NCBI GenBank assembly: GCA_030054095.1
Contig: JASGCO010000018.1
Location: 19,597 to 83,596 of the forward strand
Direction of reading: 5' to 3'
Origin: Sediminibacterium sp.
GTDB taxonomy: Bacteria; Bacteroidota; Bacteroidia; B-17B0; Aurantibacillaceae
Length of the DNA: 64,000 nt
In this document: piece by piece, positions 51,142 to 59,845 of the stretch
How the letters are laid out: each line of letters begins with the position of its first letter
Numbering within the stretch: position 1 is the first letter of the stretch
The notes under the pieces: model-generated
What the model was told of the DNA's origin: nothing
The model's input: only the letters and a program-made list of their open reading frames with translations
Database searches by the model: none
Translations under genes and position numbers: made by a program

Positions 51142-52692
51142 TTAAAGAATGCCTTTGGGCACGGCTTTACGGGTCCAGGCTTTGAACTGTTTCTTTTTGT
51201 CTACCAGTTTGTCGGGATTAAACGTAAGGGTGGTTTCCCATGCGTTTTCGGGTTTAAACTCTGTTTCCATGTGCTGTAATACGCTTTGCGCGATAGGTTT
51301 GGAATAAATGAGCGCGAAGCATTCGGTGTTGAAGTTGGCGCTTCGCGGATCGAGATTAAACGTGCCAATAACGGTAGCGTAACCATCTACCACCATTGAT
51401 TTGGCGTGTAAACCAAAGATGGGCGTGAAGTTCATTTTCTTTTGCAGAGCCCCGGTCATTACTTCGTAACGGCAGCGCGCATCTGGTTTAAATTCAAAAA
51501 TGCGAACGCCAGCTTTTAAAAGCGCATTCCGGCATTTCTGATACCCGGCAAAGGCTTCCAGATTATCGGTAGAGGCCAGACTGTTGGTGAGTATTTTTAC
51601 TTCTACACCGCGTTTCACTGCCTCGGCAAACAATTGGGTACCTAAATCGGTAGTTATGAGGTAGGGCGATTGAATGATGACGGAGTGTTTGGCTTCTTTT
51701 ACCAGTTTCATTAATGCTAATGTGGTAAGGCCTCCGCCAAAGCCTTTGTCTTTCCGGATAAATTTACCGGGCACGTCTGAAATAAACTGCACACTATCGC
51801 TCCATACGAGTTTACCCGAAGCCTGAATGGCCTTAAAGGCCTGAGGAATATGTTTGATTTCTTCTCTGATCTGCGGCCAGAAGTTATCAGGGTTACAGGC
51901 ATACTGGTGCAAACCTTCGTAGCGTTTGGGGTCGGGTTTCTGAAGAGTGGAGTCGCTGACGATACTGCTTACGGGTACTGATAGTGTGTCTTTCCAGAAT
52001 TGCTCGAACGAGGCCTTCATGGTGCCAACGGTTTTCCCTAAGAGCAATACATCCCGGTCTCTGAAATTGTATTCGTGGTCGTAATCAAAATACTCATCGG
52101 CAATGTTGCGCCCCCCGGTAATGCCTACCACATCGTCCACAATAAAGGTTTTGTTGTGCATGCGCTGGTTGGCTTCAATAAAGTGAGTGCGGAAGTGATT
52201 CATGCGTTGCAGTAAGGATTTGCCAAGTTTTACACCGGGATTGTACACTTTAATGTCTATGTTTTCGTGCGCGTCCATCATTAATACATCGTGTGGTGTG
52301 GCTTCTACCATAATATCGTCGAGCAGTATACGCACTTTAATGCCTCTGTTGGCGGCCCGTACGATGTAATCACAGGCAATAAGCCCCACATTGTCGGTGC
52401 TGAAAATGAAGTATTGAATGTCTATGCTTTTTTCGGCATGTTCACTGAGCCAGGCGCGGGCTATCATGGCTCCATCGCCATCTTCGAGTGGATAAACGCC
52501 AGTTTTGGTCTTTAGTTGCGTGGCCAGAGGTGCTAATTCTTTTTGCAGACTGCCAGAATCGCCGATGTGTATCTGTGAACAAAAATCAACCAGTGGTTCA
52601 GGCGCTGGTTCTTTTTTTTCTTCGGTGCAGGAAAATAGATTAATGCTTACTATAAATAAGACAATCAGTAGGTGGTTGTTTGGTGTTTTCAT
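51142..52692 (-). CDS. Phospholipase D-family lipoprotein (cardiolipin synthase-like)
   Basis: A 516-residue envelope enzyme of the PLD superfamily. The N-terminus (HLLIVLFIVSINLFSCTEE) is a lipoprotein signal with lipobox LFSC. Both HKD motifs are present: HNKTFIVDDVVGITGGRNIA (about residues 180-200) and HAKSMVVDGYATVIGTFNLD (about 430-450). RAWLSEHAEKSIDIQYFIFS is another family element. Such enzymes make or hydrolyse phosphodiester bonds in phospholipids; several Bacteroidota have this lipid-anchored form, whose substrate is uncertain. It starts 12 nt after the methyltransferase stop on the same strand and is probably co-transcribed with it. Confidence 0.9.
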   Translation of the reverse strand: MKTPNNHLLIVLFIVSINLFSCTEEKKEPAPEPLVDFCSQIHIGDSGSLQKELAPLATQLKTKTGVYPLEDGDGAMIARAWLSEHAEKSIDIQYFIFSTDNVGLIACDYIVRAANRGIKVRILLDDIMVEATPHDVLMMDAHENIDIKVYNPGVKLGKSLLQRMNHFRTHFIEANQRMHNKTFIVDDVVGITGGRNIADEYFDYDHEYNFRDRDVLLLGKTVGTMKASFEQFWKDTLSVPVSSIVSDSTLQKPDPKRYEGLHQYACNPDNFWPQIREEIKHIPQAFKAIQASGKLVWSDSVQFISDVPGKFIRKDKGFGGGLTTLALMKLVKEAKHSVIIQSPYLITTDLGTQLFAEAVKRGVEVKILTNSLASTDNLEAFAGYQKCRNALLKAGVRIFEFKPDARCRYEVMTGALQKKMNFTPIFGLHAKSMVVDGYATVIGTFNLDPRSANFNTECFALIYSKPIAQSVLQHMETEFKPENAWETTLTFNPDKLVDKKKQFKAWTRKAVPKGIL

Positions 52693-52704
52693 GTGGTGTT
52701 GGTT

Positions 52705-53580
52705 TTATTTCTGGAGACGTCCCCAAACCCCAAGCGGCAGGTTAACGCCCGATTTAGCAGGGAGGTATAACTCTCCTATGCTTAATTTGCTTTTGTGTTT
52801 TTGTGCAAAAGGCAGCAAAAGATTTTGAGGTACCAGTGCCGAAAAGCCCAGGGAATAAGCATTCAGGATAAGCAGGTGTTTGTCTGTATCTAAAATGGCG
52901 AGCACGTGTTCCATCATTTCGGCTATGTTGTCTTCCAGTTTCCATTTTTCGCCATTGGGACCATGTCCAAAGGCTGGAGGATCCAGAATAATGCCCTGAT
53001 AAGTGTTGCCACGCCGGATCTCTTTTTTTACAAATTTGAGGGCATCGTCCACCATCCAGCGGATGTTGTCTAAACCACTTTTCTGCATGTTTTCGTTGGC
53101 CCAGGTAACAACCTGTTTTATACTATCTACGTGAGTTACCTCGGCTCCCGCGGCGCGCGCGGCAATACTGGCGCCACCGGTATAGGCAAATAAATTCAGG
53201 AAACGGGGTTTATTCAAAGGTTTAAGGTGCGCGTAAATGGTATCCCAGTTAACCGCTTGCTCCGGAAAAATACCCACGTGTTTAAAGGCCGTTAAGCCTA
53301 GGCGAAACGTTAACTGATCGTCTTTACTAAGCGAATAGTTAACCGTCCATTGATCGGGCATATTTTTGAGTTTTTTCCAGTCGCCGCTGCTGCTGCTTTT
53401 GGGAATGAATTTAACATGGGCTTGCTTTTCCCAATCGTTGGTTGACAGAACACGGGGCCACACAGCCTGAGGTTCGGGACGTATGGTTATAAACTGACCA
53501 AAGCGTTCCAGTTTTTCAAAGTCGCCGCAATCCAGCAGTTCATAATCTTTCCAACGGGTGGGGTGTAACATTTCCATCAT
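52705..53580 (-). CDS. Class I SAM-dependent RNA methyltransferase, RlmI-like
   Basis: A 291-residue methyltransferase. A short N-terminal beta region (~1-110) precedes the Rossmann domain: LNLFAYTGGASIAARAAGAE (motif I, SAM-binding), THVDSIKQVVTWANENMQKS, IRWMVDDALKFVKKE and ILDPPAFGHGPNGEKW (DPPxF motif IV). This resembles the RlmI/RlmL group that methylates cytosine or guanine in 23S rRNA, but the PUA domain of RlmI is missing, so the exact target is uncertain. The ATG at 53580 is chosen because a -7 element lies directly upstream and the longer frame starts with a TTG. Confidence 0.85.
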   Translation of the reverse strand: MMEMLHPTRWKDYELLDCGDFEKLERFGQFITIRPEPQAVWPRVLSTNDWEKQAHVKFIPKSSSSGDWKKLKNMPDQWTVNYSLSKDDQLTFRLGLTAFKHVGIFPEQAVNWDTIYAHLKPLNKPRFLNLFAYTGGASIAARAAGAEVTHVDSIKQVVTWANENMQKSGLDNIRWMVDDALKFVKKEIRRGNTYQGIILDPPAFGHGPNGEKWKLEDNIAEMMEHVLAILDTDKHLLILNAYSLGFSALVPQNLLLPFAQKHKSKLSIGELYLPAKSGVNLPLGVWGRLQK

Positions 53581-53583
53581 ACG

Positions 53584-53591
53584 CAAAAATA
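53584..53591 (-). promoter_or_regulatory. -7 element of methyltransferase gene (TATTTTTG)
   Basis: An exact TAnnTTTG match on the minus strand ending 3 nt before the ATG at 53580; the predicted +1 is the A of the start codon. Confidence 0.5.
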
Positions 53592-53663
53592 AACAATCCC
53601 TGTTAAGCAATACACTACCTGAATATGGGTAATTAAAAGGAAATGGTTAACAACTCGGATGGC

Positions 53664-53671
53664 TAAATTTG
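53664..53671 (+). promoter_or_regulatory. -7 element of FucP-like gene (TAAATTTG)
   Basis: An exact TAnnTTTG match ending 45 nt before the ATG at 53717. It overlaps the TTG of the longest frame, which is thereby excluded as start. Confidence 0.55.
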
Positions 53672-53716
53672 CATCCGGACGATTATACATTTACCTTCAC
53701 TTTTAAAGTAAATAGT

Positions 53717-55147
53717 ATGCAAAGTAATCGTACCGCATTTGTCACTCTTATTTCGGTTTTCTTTTTCTGGGGCTTTGTAGCGGCCTCTAACGATATTCTG
53801 ATTCCGGTATTTAAGGAAAAGCTGAACATGACGCAAGGGCAGGCGCAATTGGTGTCGCTGGCGTTTTATATTGCTTATACAGTCGGATCCATTATTTATG
53901 TGGCCTTATCGGCGGTAAACAAAGGCGATATTTTAAACCGTTTAGGGTATAAAAATGGCATAGCGCTGGGCTTATTGATTTCGGCGGTGGGTACATTTTT
54001 GTTTTATCCCGCTGCTCAGTTTACATCGTTTAACTGGATGATTGCCGGTTTGTTTATTGTGGCACTGGGCTTCTCGCTACAGCAAACGGCTGCTAATCCG
54101 CTGACCATCCGCATGGGTGATCCGGCTTTGGGATCGCAACGGTTGAGTTTGGCAGGCGGGATTAATAACGTAGGAACAACCATTGGCCCCTTGCTGGTGA
54201 GTCTGGCTATTTTTGGCCCCAAGCAAGAAGGGGTAGAACAAAAGTTAGAGAGTATTACCGGTGTGCAAACCCCTTATCTGATTTTAGGATTGGCCTTTAT
54301 AGTGGTGGCTATTATTTTTAAATTTTCAGCTTTGCCGAATACAATTGAAGAGCCAGCCGCATCTGCCAATGAGGGGCAGAAATCGCGTTCATCAGCCTTG
54401 GCGTATCCCCAATTAGTACTGGGTATGTTGGCAATTTTTATTTATGTGGGGGTAGAAGTGGCTACAGCATCCAATTTACCGGAGTATCTGAAACAACATC
54501 TGGCTATTCCAACTTCGGAGGCGGCGCCTTATATTTCCTTATTCTGGGCCAGTTTAATGATTGGCCGTTGGGCTGGTGCTGCCGCGGCGTTTAATGTGTC
54601 AGCTTCCCTAAAGCGGTTTTTACCATTTATCATGCCTTATTTGGCCTTTCTGGTGTTTTTGGGTGTTAATGCGGTGATGGGACGTGATTTGCAGCCGTTT
54701 TATCCTTACGCGGGAGTTATTTTAATTATGATTGCTGGCGATTACCTGAGCAAGGGGAGTCCGGCCCGACAATTAATTATTTATTCTGTACTGGGAATAT
54801 TAGCGTTAGTGTTAGGTATGCTGAGTAGCGGGATGGTTAGTGTGTACGCGTTTATTTCGGTAGGCTTATTTTGTTCCACCTTGTGGCCTTGTATTTTTAC
54901 ACTGGCTATTTCGGGATTGGGAAAACATACCAATCAGGGCAGCAGTTATTTAATTATGATGATTATGGGGGGCGGAATTATCAGCTACCTTCAGGGAAAA
55001 CTTGGTGAAGACGCGTATTTGGGCATTAAAGCCAGTTACTGGGTAGGTGTATTTTGTTTTGTATATTTAGGCTATTATGGCTGGAAAGCCGCGCGTTTAT
55101 TAAAGCAACAAGGTATTGAAGTGATGGAAACCAGTGGGGGACATTAA
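53717..55147 (+). CDS. FucP/GluP-type sugar:H+ symporter (MFS)
   Basis: A 476-residue inner-membrane transporter of the FHS group of the major facilitator superfamily, whose members carry L-fucose, glucose, galactose or related sugars with H+. It has 12 hydrophobic segments. Family marks are FVTLISVFFFWGFVAASNDI near the start, KLNMTQGQAQLVSLAFYIAY, FILGLGFSLQQTAANP-like ALGFSLQQTAANPLTIRMG, and YVGVEVATASNLPEYLKQ. The exact sugar cannot be told. No catabolic genes for a sugar are next to it; the next gene, an aspartoacylase-like enzyme, is on the opposite strand. Confidence 0.9.
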   Translation: MQSNRTAFVTLISVFFFWGFVAASNDILIPVFKEKLNMTQGQAQLVSLAFYIAYTVGSIIYVALSAVNKGDILNRLGYKNGIALGLLISAVGTFLFYPAAQFTSFNWMIAGLFIVALGFSLQQTAANPLTIRMGDPALGSQRLSLAGGINNVGTTIGPLLVSLAIFGPKQEGVEQKLESITGVQTPYLILGLAFIVVAIIFKFSALPNTIEEPAASANEGQKSRSSALAYPQLVLGMLAIFIYVGVEVATASNLPEYLKQHLAIPTSEAAPYISLFWASLMIGRWAGAAAAFNVSASLKRFLPFIMPYLAFLVFLGVNAVMGRDLQPFYPYAGVILIMIAGDYLSKGSPARQLIIYSVLGILALVLGMLSSGMVSVYAFISVGLFCSTLWPCIFTLAISGLGKHTNQGSSYLIMMIMGGGIISYLQGKLGEDAYLGIKASYWVGVFCFVYLGYYGWKAARLLKQQGIEVMETSGGH

Positions 55148-55230
55148 ACGCAAAAAGATGATTGCTGACATCCCGGTTTTTTTAATTCATAGTAGAGGAG
55201 TGAAGCACAGGGATAAATTTATGTTTGCCT

Positions 55231-56175
55231 TTACGATTCCTCCATGCCAATATGAATTAAGGCATCGCCGGTATTGACAACCGGATGATTATTAATTCCT
55301 ACGATATAGCCATCTGTTTTACTACGTATTTCGCTTTGTATTTCACCAAAGGGATTGCAGATAACGCCTAAAATGTCACCTTTATTCACGTGCGCCCCAT
55401 TGCTCACATTCATGTGAAATAAACCGCTTTCGTGTGCCCTGAGCCAGGTGTCGCGCCGGATTTTAACACTGGGGTTTTTGGGCAATTCCAGGTCAATCAT
55501 GTTGTAGCTGTGCATCAGACGCAAGCAACCTTGAATACCTTCGTTAATGGCGAGGTAGTCAAACCGCATACTTTCACCACCTTCGTACACCAGAATGGGT
55601 TTGTCTTTTTTGGAGGCTTCTTTACGGAATGTCCCTTCACGGTATGTACTGTCAATAATCAGTGGCGGAGAGAAACGTTCGGCCAGTGCTACGTTATTAG
55701 GGAATTCAAACACACAGCGTAACTGCGGGAAATTATTGATTTTAGCGCCACCCGTGTGAAAATCAACGCCAAAATCAATAATGGGTAAAATATGTTTCAT
55801 CAGGTCATAAGCGATACGACTGCCCAAAGATCCGTTTTTGGAGCCGGGAAAGCAGCGATTCAAATCCCGTCCATCGGGTAGATCGCGACTGCCATACAGA
55901 AACGAAACAATGTTAATAACCGGAATAGCAATGAGCGCCCCGCATTTTAAATCTTTTACTTCCTGGCGTTTGATGACCTTACGTATAATTTCGATGCCAT
56001 TGGTTTCCTCTCCGTGCATGCCTGCGCATAGCAGGAGATTAGGTCCGCTTTTGCCACTATTGATGACGTGAACGGGAATTTCAATTTTTGTTTTGGTATG
56101 CAGTTCGTAGGCGTTAAGGATAACGGTTTTGCAACTGTTATCAGGAACAGATTGATTATTAATGGTAATTTGCAC
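55231..56175 (-). CDS. Succinylglutamate desuccinylase/aspartoacylase-family deacylase
   Basis: A 314-residue zinc-dependent carboxypeptidase-like deacylase (M14 AstE/AspA group). Zinc and catalytic motifs: LLLCAGMHGEETNGIEIIRK (His and Glu ligands), DLPDGRDLNRCFPG (Arg-Asx substrate site) and FGVDFHTGGAKINN (His ligand). A C-terminal beta-barrel-like domain (~225-312: RAHESGLFHMNVSNGAHVNK, NPFGEIQSEIRSKTDGYIVG) resembles a biotinyl-lipoyl fold, as is usual in this subfamily. It removes an acyl group from an amino acid or peptide amine; which one is unknown. The start is GTG. It faces the aldehyde dehydrogenase gene divergently. Confidence 0.87.
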   Translation of the reverse strand: MQITINNQSVPDNSCKTVILNAYELHTKTKIEIPVHVINSGKSGPNLLLCAGMHGEETNGIEIIRKVIKRQEVKDLKCGALIAIPVINIVSFLYGSRDLPDGRDLNRCFPGSKNGSLGSRIAYDLMKHILPIIDFGVDFHTGGAKINNFPQLRCVFEFPNNVALAERFSPPLIIDSTYREGTFRKEASKKDKPILVYEGGESMRFDYLAINEGIQGCLRLMHSYNMIDLELPKNPSVKIRRDTWLRAHESGLFHMNVSNGAHVNKGDILGVICNPFGEIQSEIRSKTDGYIVGINNHPVVNTGDALIHIGMEES

Positions 56176-56269
56176 TGGTGAAAATTTTGGTAAATATCAT
56201 TAATTCCGGCGAATAAAAACCACTGCCCGGCAACCTGCTTTTTTTGTAAATTAGAAACTCTGTTTTTGT

Positions 56270-57715
56270 ATGCAAAAAATTTTAAATTATATCAATGGGG
56301 AATTGATTGCCCCACAATCGGATAAATGGCTTGATAATTATAATCCGGCTACCGGGAAAGTATATTCCCTGATCCCGGATAGTGACAGCGCGGATGTAGA
56401 GGCCGCTTATACTGCCGCTAAAGCCGCGTTTCCGGAATGGAGCACGTTATCAAAAGACAAACGATCGGCCTACTTGTTAAAGATAGCGGCGTTAATAGAA
56501 CAACATTTGGACCGTTTGGCCTTGGCGGAGAGTATGGATAATGGTAAGCCGTTGAAGTTGGCTAAAACAGTGGATATTCCACGTGCGGCTTCCAATTTTC
56601 ATTTTTACGGAACAGCCATTTTGCATTATGCCAGTCATGCGCATAGTATGGAAGATACGGCTATTAATTACACACTCCGGCAACCAGTTGGTGTAGCCGG
56701 ATGCATTTCGCCATGGAATTTACCCTTGTATTTGTTTAGCTGGAAGGTTGCGCCTGCATTGGCTGCCGGTTGTACCGTAGTGGCTAAACCCAGCGAGGTA
56801 ACGCCAATGACGGCTTATTTGCTTTCTGAAATTTGTATTGAAGCCGGCTTGCCGAAAGGAGTGTTTAATATTGTGCATGGTTTGGGGGGAAAAGTCGGGA
56901 GTGCGATTGTAAGTCATAAGGACATTCCATTGATTTCGTTTACGGGTGGCACTGCTACAGGAAAACATATCGCGGGGATTGCGGCGCCGATGTTTAAAAA
57001 ATTATCGCTGGAGCTAGGCGGTAAAAATCCTAATATCATATTCGCGGATTGTGATTATGAGAAAATGCTGGCAACAACATTACAGTCGTCGTTTGCCAAT
57101 CAGGGACAAATCTGTTTGTGTGGTTCCCGGATTTTTATAGAGCGCCCGCTTTATGAAAAATTTAAAACGGATTTTGTAAGCCGTGTAAAGGCATTAAAAG
57201 TAGGAGCGCCTCAGGAGGAAGGAACAAAAGTAGGAGCAGTGGTATCTCAACCGCATCAGGAAAAAATACTATCGTATATTGAATTGGCTAAACAGGAAGG
57301 TGGAACGGTTTTAACGGGCGGGAATAAGGTAATTCTTGAAGGCGATTATGCAGGAGGCTATTACATTGATCCTACTGTAATAGAGGGTTTAGATTTTAAT
57401 TGCCGTACCAATCAGGAAGAGATTTTTGGTCCGGTTGTAACCTTAACGCCATTTGATACAGAGGAAGAAGTTCTGAAAATGGCCAATAGCACAACGTACG
57501 GATTGGCCAGTATTGTTTGGACAGAGCATTTAACACGAGCACACCGGATGGCTAACCAGATACATGCCGGGATTGTATGGATTAATTGCTGGCTGTTACG
57601 TGATTTACGCACGCCGTTTGGCGGGGTTAAAGCCAGTGGTGTAGGTCGTGAAGGTGGTTTTGAGGCTTTGGATTTTTTTACAGAGCCTAAGAATGTGTGT
57701 GTGAAATTGAAGTAA
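56270..57715 (+). CDS. Aldehyde dehydrogenase close to 2-aminomuconic semialdehyde dehydrogenase
   Basis: A 481-residue NAD-dependent aldehyde dehydrogenase. Motifs: GCISPWNLPLYLFSWKVAPA (oxyanion Asn), ISFTGGTATGKHI (NAD site), LSLELGGKNPNIIFADCD (catalytic Glu), FANQGQICLCGSRIFIERPL (catalytic Cys) and TNQEEIFGPVVTLTPFD. The end, VWINCWLLRDLRTPFGGVKA, closely matches the ALDH8/AMSDH group, which oxidises 2-aminomuconate or 2-hydroxymuconate semialdehyde in tryptophan (kynurenine) or aromatic breakdown. None of the other kynurenine genes is nearby, so the pathway is inferred from similarity alone. It is a single gene. Confidence 0.88.
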   Translation: MQKILNYINGELIAPQSDKWLDNYNPATGKVYSLIPDSDSADVEAAYTAAKAAFPEWSTLSKDKRSAYLLKIAALIEQHLDRLALAESMDNGKPLKLAKTVDIPRAASNFHFYGTAILHYASHAHSMEDTAINYTLRQPVGVAGCISPWNLPLYLFSWKVAPALAAGCTVVAKPSEVTPMTAYLLSEICIEAGLPKGVFNIVHGLGGKVGSAIVSHKDIPLISFTGGTATGKHIAGIAAPMFKKLSLELGGKNPNIIFADCDYEKMLATTLQSSFANQGQICLCGSRIFIERPLYEKFKTDFVSRVKALKVGAPQEEGTKVGAVVSQPHQEKILSYIELAKQEGGTVLTGGNKVILEGDYAGGYYIDPTVIEGLDFNCRTNQEEIFGPVVTLTPFDTEEEVLKMANSTTYGLASIVWTEHLTRAHRMANQIHAGIVWINCWLLRDLRTPFGGVKASGVGREGGFEALDFFTEPKNVCVKLK

Positions 57716-57763
57716 TAGTGAAGTCTGGTAATTACCCTTTAAGTTAGTGATCAGAAGAAAATG

Positions 57764-58744
57764 TTAGCCTTTTCGCTGAACAACCCCGCTTATTTCTTTT
57801 CCAATTCCGTTAAACGAAACAACGTTTAGTGGAAATTCAAGAAATACATGCAGGAAACTCAAAAAGAACAGGGCGGTCAGCCCAACGTTGTAATCATAAA
57901 TATAAAGAGCAATGGACGCCAGCCATAAAAGAATGGTGCCAATTAAAACCGGACGCTTTACTGTATGCCATTTGATAACTGATGTTTTTGAAAACCAGTT
58001 AAGGTAATGGTAAGTGTAGGCAAAGGCAATAAAACGCATAATAACAAATCCCGCACTGGAAGTAAAAATCTGTTTTACTTCTGTTAATTCATCCAGATGA
58101 AAGTAATTAATGAGGTAATAATTTAGCAGATCAAATTGGGAATAACTTTTTTGTACGTAATCGGAAACGGCGTAATTAAGATTGTCGGGCCGAATAAGAA
58201 AGAAGGAGGCGGCACAAATCAGTAAAACAATGATTGACAAAAAACCTGATTTTGATTTTTCTTTCAGTACTCCATACAGCATAAACAACCAGGTGAAGAT
58301 GAAAACATGTATGATAGTGGGTAGGAAAATACTGATCCACACATAGTAATGTTCCGATTTTCCGAAAAAACTGAGTACAAAGAAGCTAAGTACAATAAGT
58401 GCAATCCGGTAAAGCCAGTCTTTAATAAAAACAAAAATGGCGGAACTCATTAAGCCAAGAGCGATAAGATTACTAAAAAAGATGGGATCGTGTGCCTGTT
58501 TGGAACGTTGTGCAAAAAAGCTATAGTAAAACAAGATGGAACAAATAATTACCAGAAATACAAAATCGTATTTGCCTTTTGTAAAATAGTTTTTTTTATG
58601 AAGCCATCCTATTTCAGTGAGGTAATGCAAAGGACCCAAAATACCGTAGGAAAAAAGGAATAACTCAAATGGTAAAAAGAAAGCTGCGATGCAGGATAAA
58701 ATAATAAGGCCAATATTTATGTAATTAATGCGGTCTGTATTCAC
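57764..58744 (-). CDS. Multi-pass membrane protein of unknown function
   Basis: A 326-residue integral membrane protein with about nine or ten hydrophobic helices, for example IGLIILSCIAAFFLPFELFL, IALIVLSFFVLSFFGKSEHY and PTIIHVFIFTWLFMLYGVL. Conserved-looking polar motifs inside or beside helices are GPLHYLTEIGWLHKKNYF, FAYTYHYLNWFSK and FLHVFLEFPLNVVSFNGI; their His residues faintly recall Brp/Blh-type oxygenases, but I cannot assign a family. The start is GTG, 18 nt after the stop of the thioredoxin-like gene, so the two are likely an operon. Confidence 0.7.
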   Translation of the reverse strand: MNTDRINYINIGLIILSCIAAFFLPFELFLFSYGILGPLHYLTEIGWLHKKNYFTKGKYDFVFLVIICSILFYYSFFAQRSKQAHDPIFFSNLIALGLMSSAIFVFIKDWLYRIALIVLSFFVLSFFGKSEHYYVWISIFLPTIIHVFIFTWLFMLYGVLKEKSKSGFLSIIVLLICAASFFLIRPDNLNYAVSDYVQKSYSQFDLLNYYLINYFHLDELTEVKQIFTSSAGFVIMRFIAFAYTYHYLNWFSKTSVIKWHTVKRPVLIGTILLWLASIALYIYDYNVGLTALFFLSFLHVFLEFPLNVVSFNGIGKEISGVVQRKG

Positions 58745-58762
58745 ACTATCAAAAGTATTAAA

Positions 58763-59785
58763 TTATTTTCGCTTTCCGGCCTGATATTCCTCAATAAAGG
58801 TTTTCCAGTTTCCTGTTTTATAGTAATTGCTGCCAAAGTAGCGCAGAACCGGAACCAGTTGTTGAGGGCTCTGATAAAAATTCAGCGTTTCAACAGGGTT
58901 TAATTGTTCATCCATTACCACCAGGGCAGGAAGCGACAGGCGATTGTTGGTTAGTGCCAAAGATAAGGAATGCAGGGGGTAGTTACTGATTAACTGTTTG
59001 AAGTATTTTTGATTTTTAAAAGTAAGGGTGTCATTACTTTCCGCGTCGAAATGTACGAGGTAAAAATTTTTAGTGATGTAATTGGCAATGGCTGTATCAC
59101 AAAATGTAGTTTGTTTCATCACTCGGCAGGTATTACAGAAGTTGGTTCCTATATTAACCAATACTTTCCTGGGCTTCTTTTTTTGTAATGTTTCCAGCTC
59201 CTTGAAGGAATAGGATTTTACGGGTACTTTTTTAAACGTAGTGTCATAAAAGGCATGTTCAAAGTGTTTGGCAAATTCGTCGTAGATTCCTGTTCGCCAG
59301 GCGTTTTCTGTAATGAATACCAGCAATGGTTCTATTTTTTTTTCGTCATAGAACCCCTGAGTCAGTAAATTGTACTCAAAATTATTAGTAACAAACACGG
59401 TGCTGGGATAGCTAAGATTGCTCCCTAAGAATTTGATGGTTAATTCATGCGGGGTTCTGGGATCTGGAGATAAGGGCTTGTATATTTTACCATTATATTC
59501 GATGGTATCTTTAGTTTCGGCGTTAAATTTTACCGGGTAAAAGTTTTGGTTGATGTAGGCTGCAATATTAGGGTTACTATATGTGGTTTTCATCATGTGC
59601 TTGCACCATCCGCACCAATCTGTATATAGATCTATAAGAAAGGGTTTCGCCTGAATTTTGTTTTTTTCCTGTGCTTCCTTAAATGTTAACCAGTTTACCA
59701 GGCCGTTAAGTTCGCCTTGTCCCAGAACGCTAAAAATGTTAAAATAAACACCTAAATAGATTAAGATAAGACGCTTTGTTAACAT
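58763..59785 (-). CDS. Exported protein with two thioredoxin-like domains
   Basis: A 340-residue protein with a signal peptide (LILIYLGVYFNIFSVLGQ). Domain 1 (~30-165) has LIDLYTDWCGWCKHMMKTTY, a CGWC active site followed by YPVKFNAETKDTIEYNG and the cis-Pro in LSYPSTVFV. Domain 2 (~180-320) repeats the plan with VLVNIGTNFCNTCRVMKQTT (CNTC) and YLVHFDAESNDTLTF, cis-Pro in LSLPALVV. Both match the DUF255/thioredoxin_7-like group, probably arising by duplication. It likely acts as a periplasmic disulfide reductase or chaperone. It is followed by a membrane protein gene, which could pass electrons to it or be its client. Confidence 0.85.
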   Translation of the reverse strand: MLTKRLILIYLGVYFNIFSVLGQGELNGLVNWLTFKEAQEKNKIQAKPFLIDLYTDWCGWCKHMMKTTYSNPNIAAYINQNFYPVKFNAETKDTIEYNGKIYKPLSPDPRTPHELTIKFLGSNLSYPSTVFVTNNFEYNLLTQGFYDEKKIEPLLVFITENAWRTGIYDEFAKHFEHAFYDTTFKKVPVKSYSFKELETLQKKKPRKVLVNIGTNFCNTCRVMKQTTFCDTAIANYITKNFYLVHFDAESNDTLTFKNQKYFKQLISNYPLHSLSLALTNNRLSLPALVVMDEQLNPVETLNFYQSPQQLVPVLRYFGSNYYKTGNWKTFIEEYQAGKRK

Positions 59786-59814
59786 GGGCTTAAGACTTAA
59801 CAGAAAGTATTACG

Positions 59815-59822
59815 TAAATTTG
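59815..59822 (+). promoter_or_regulatory. -7 element of first tandem T9SS gene (TAAATTTG)
   Basis: An exact TAnnTTTG match ending 23 nt before the ATG at 59846. Confidence 0.5.
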
Positions 59823-59845
59823 CATAAAAATAAAAAACAAAGCGC

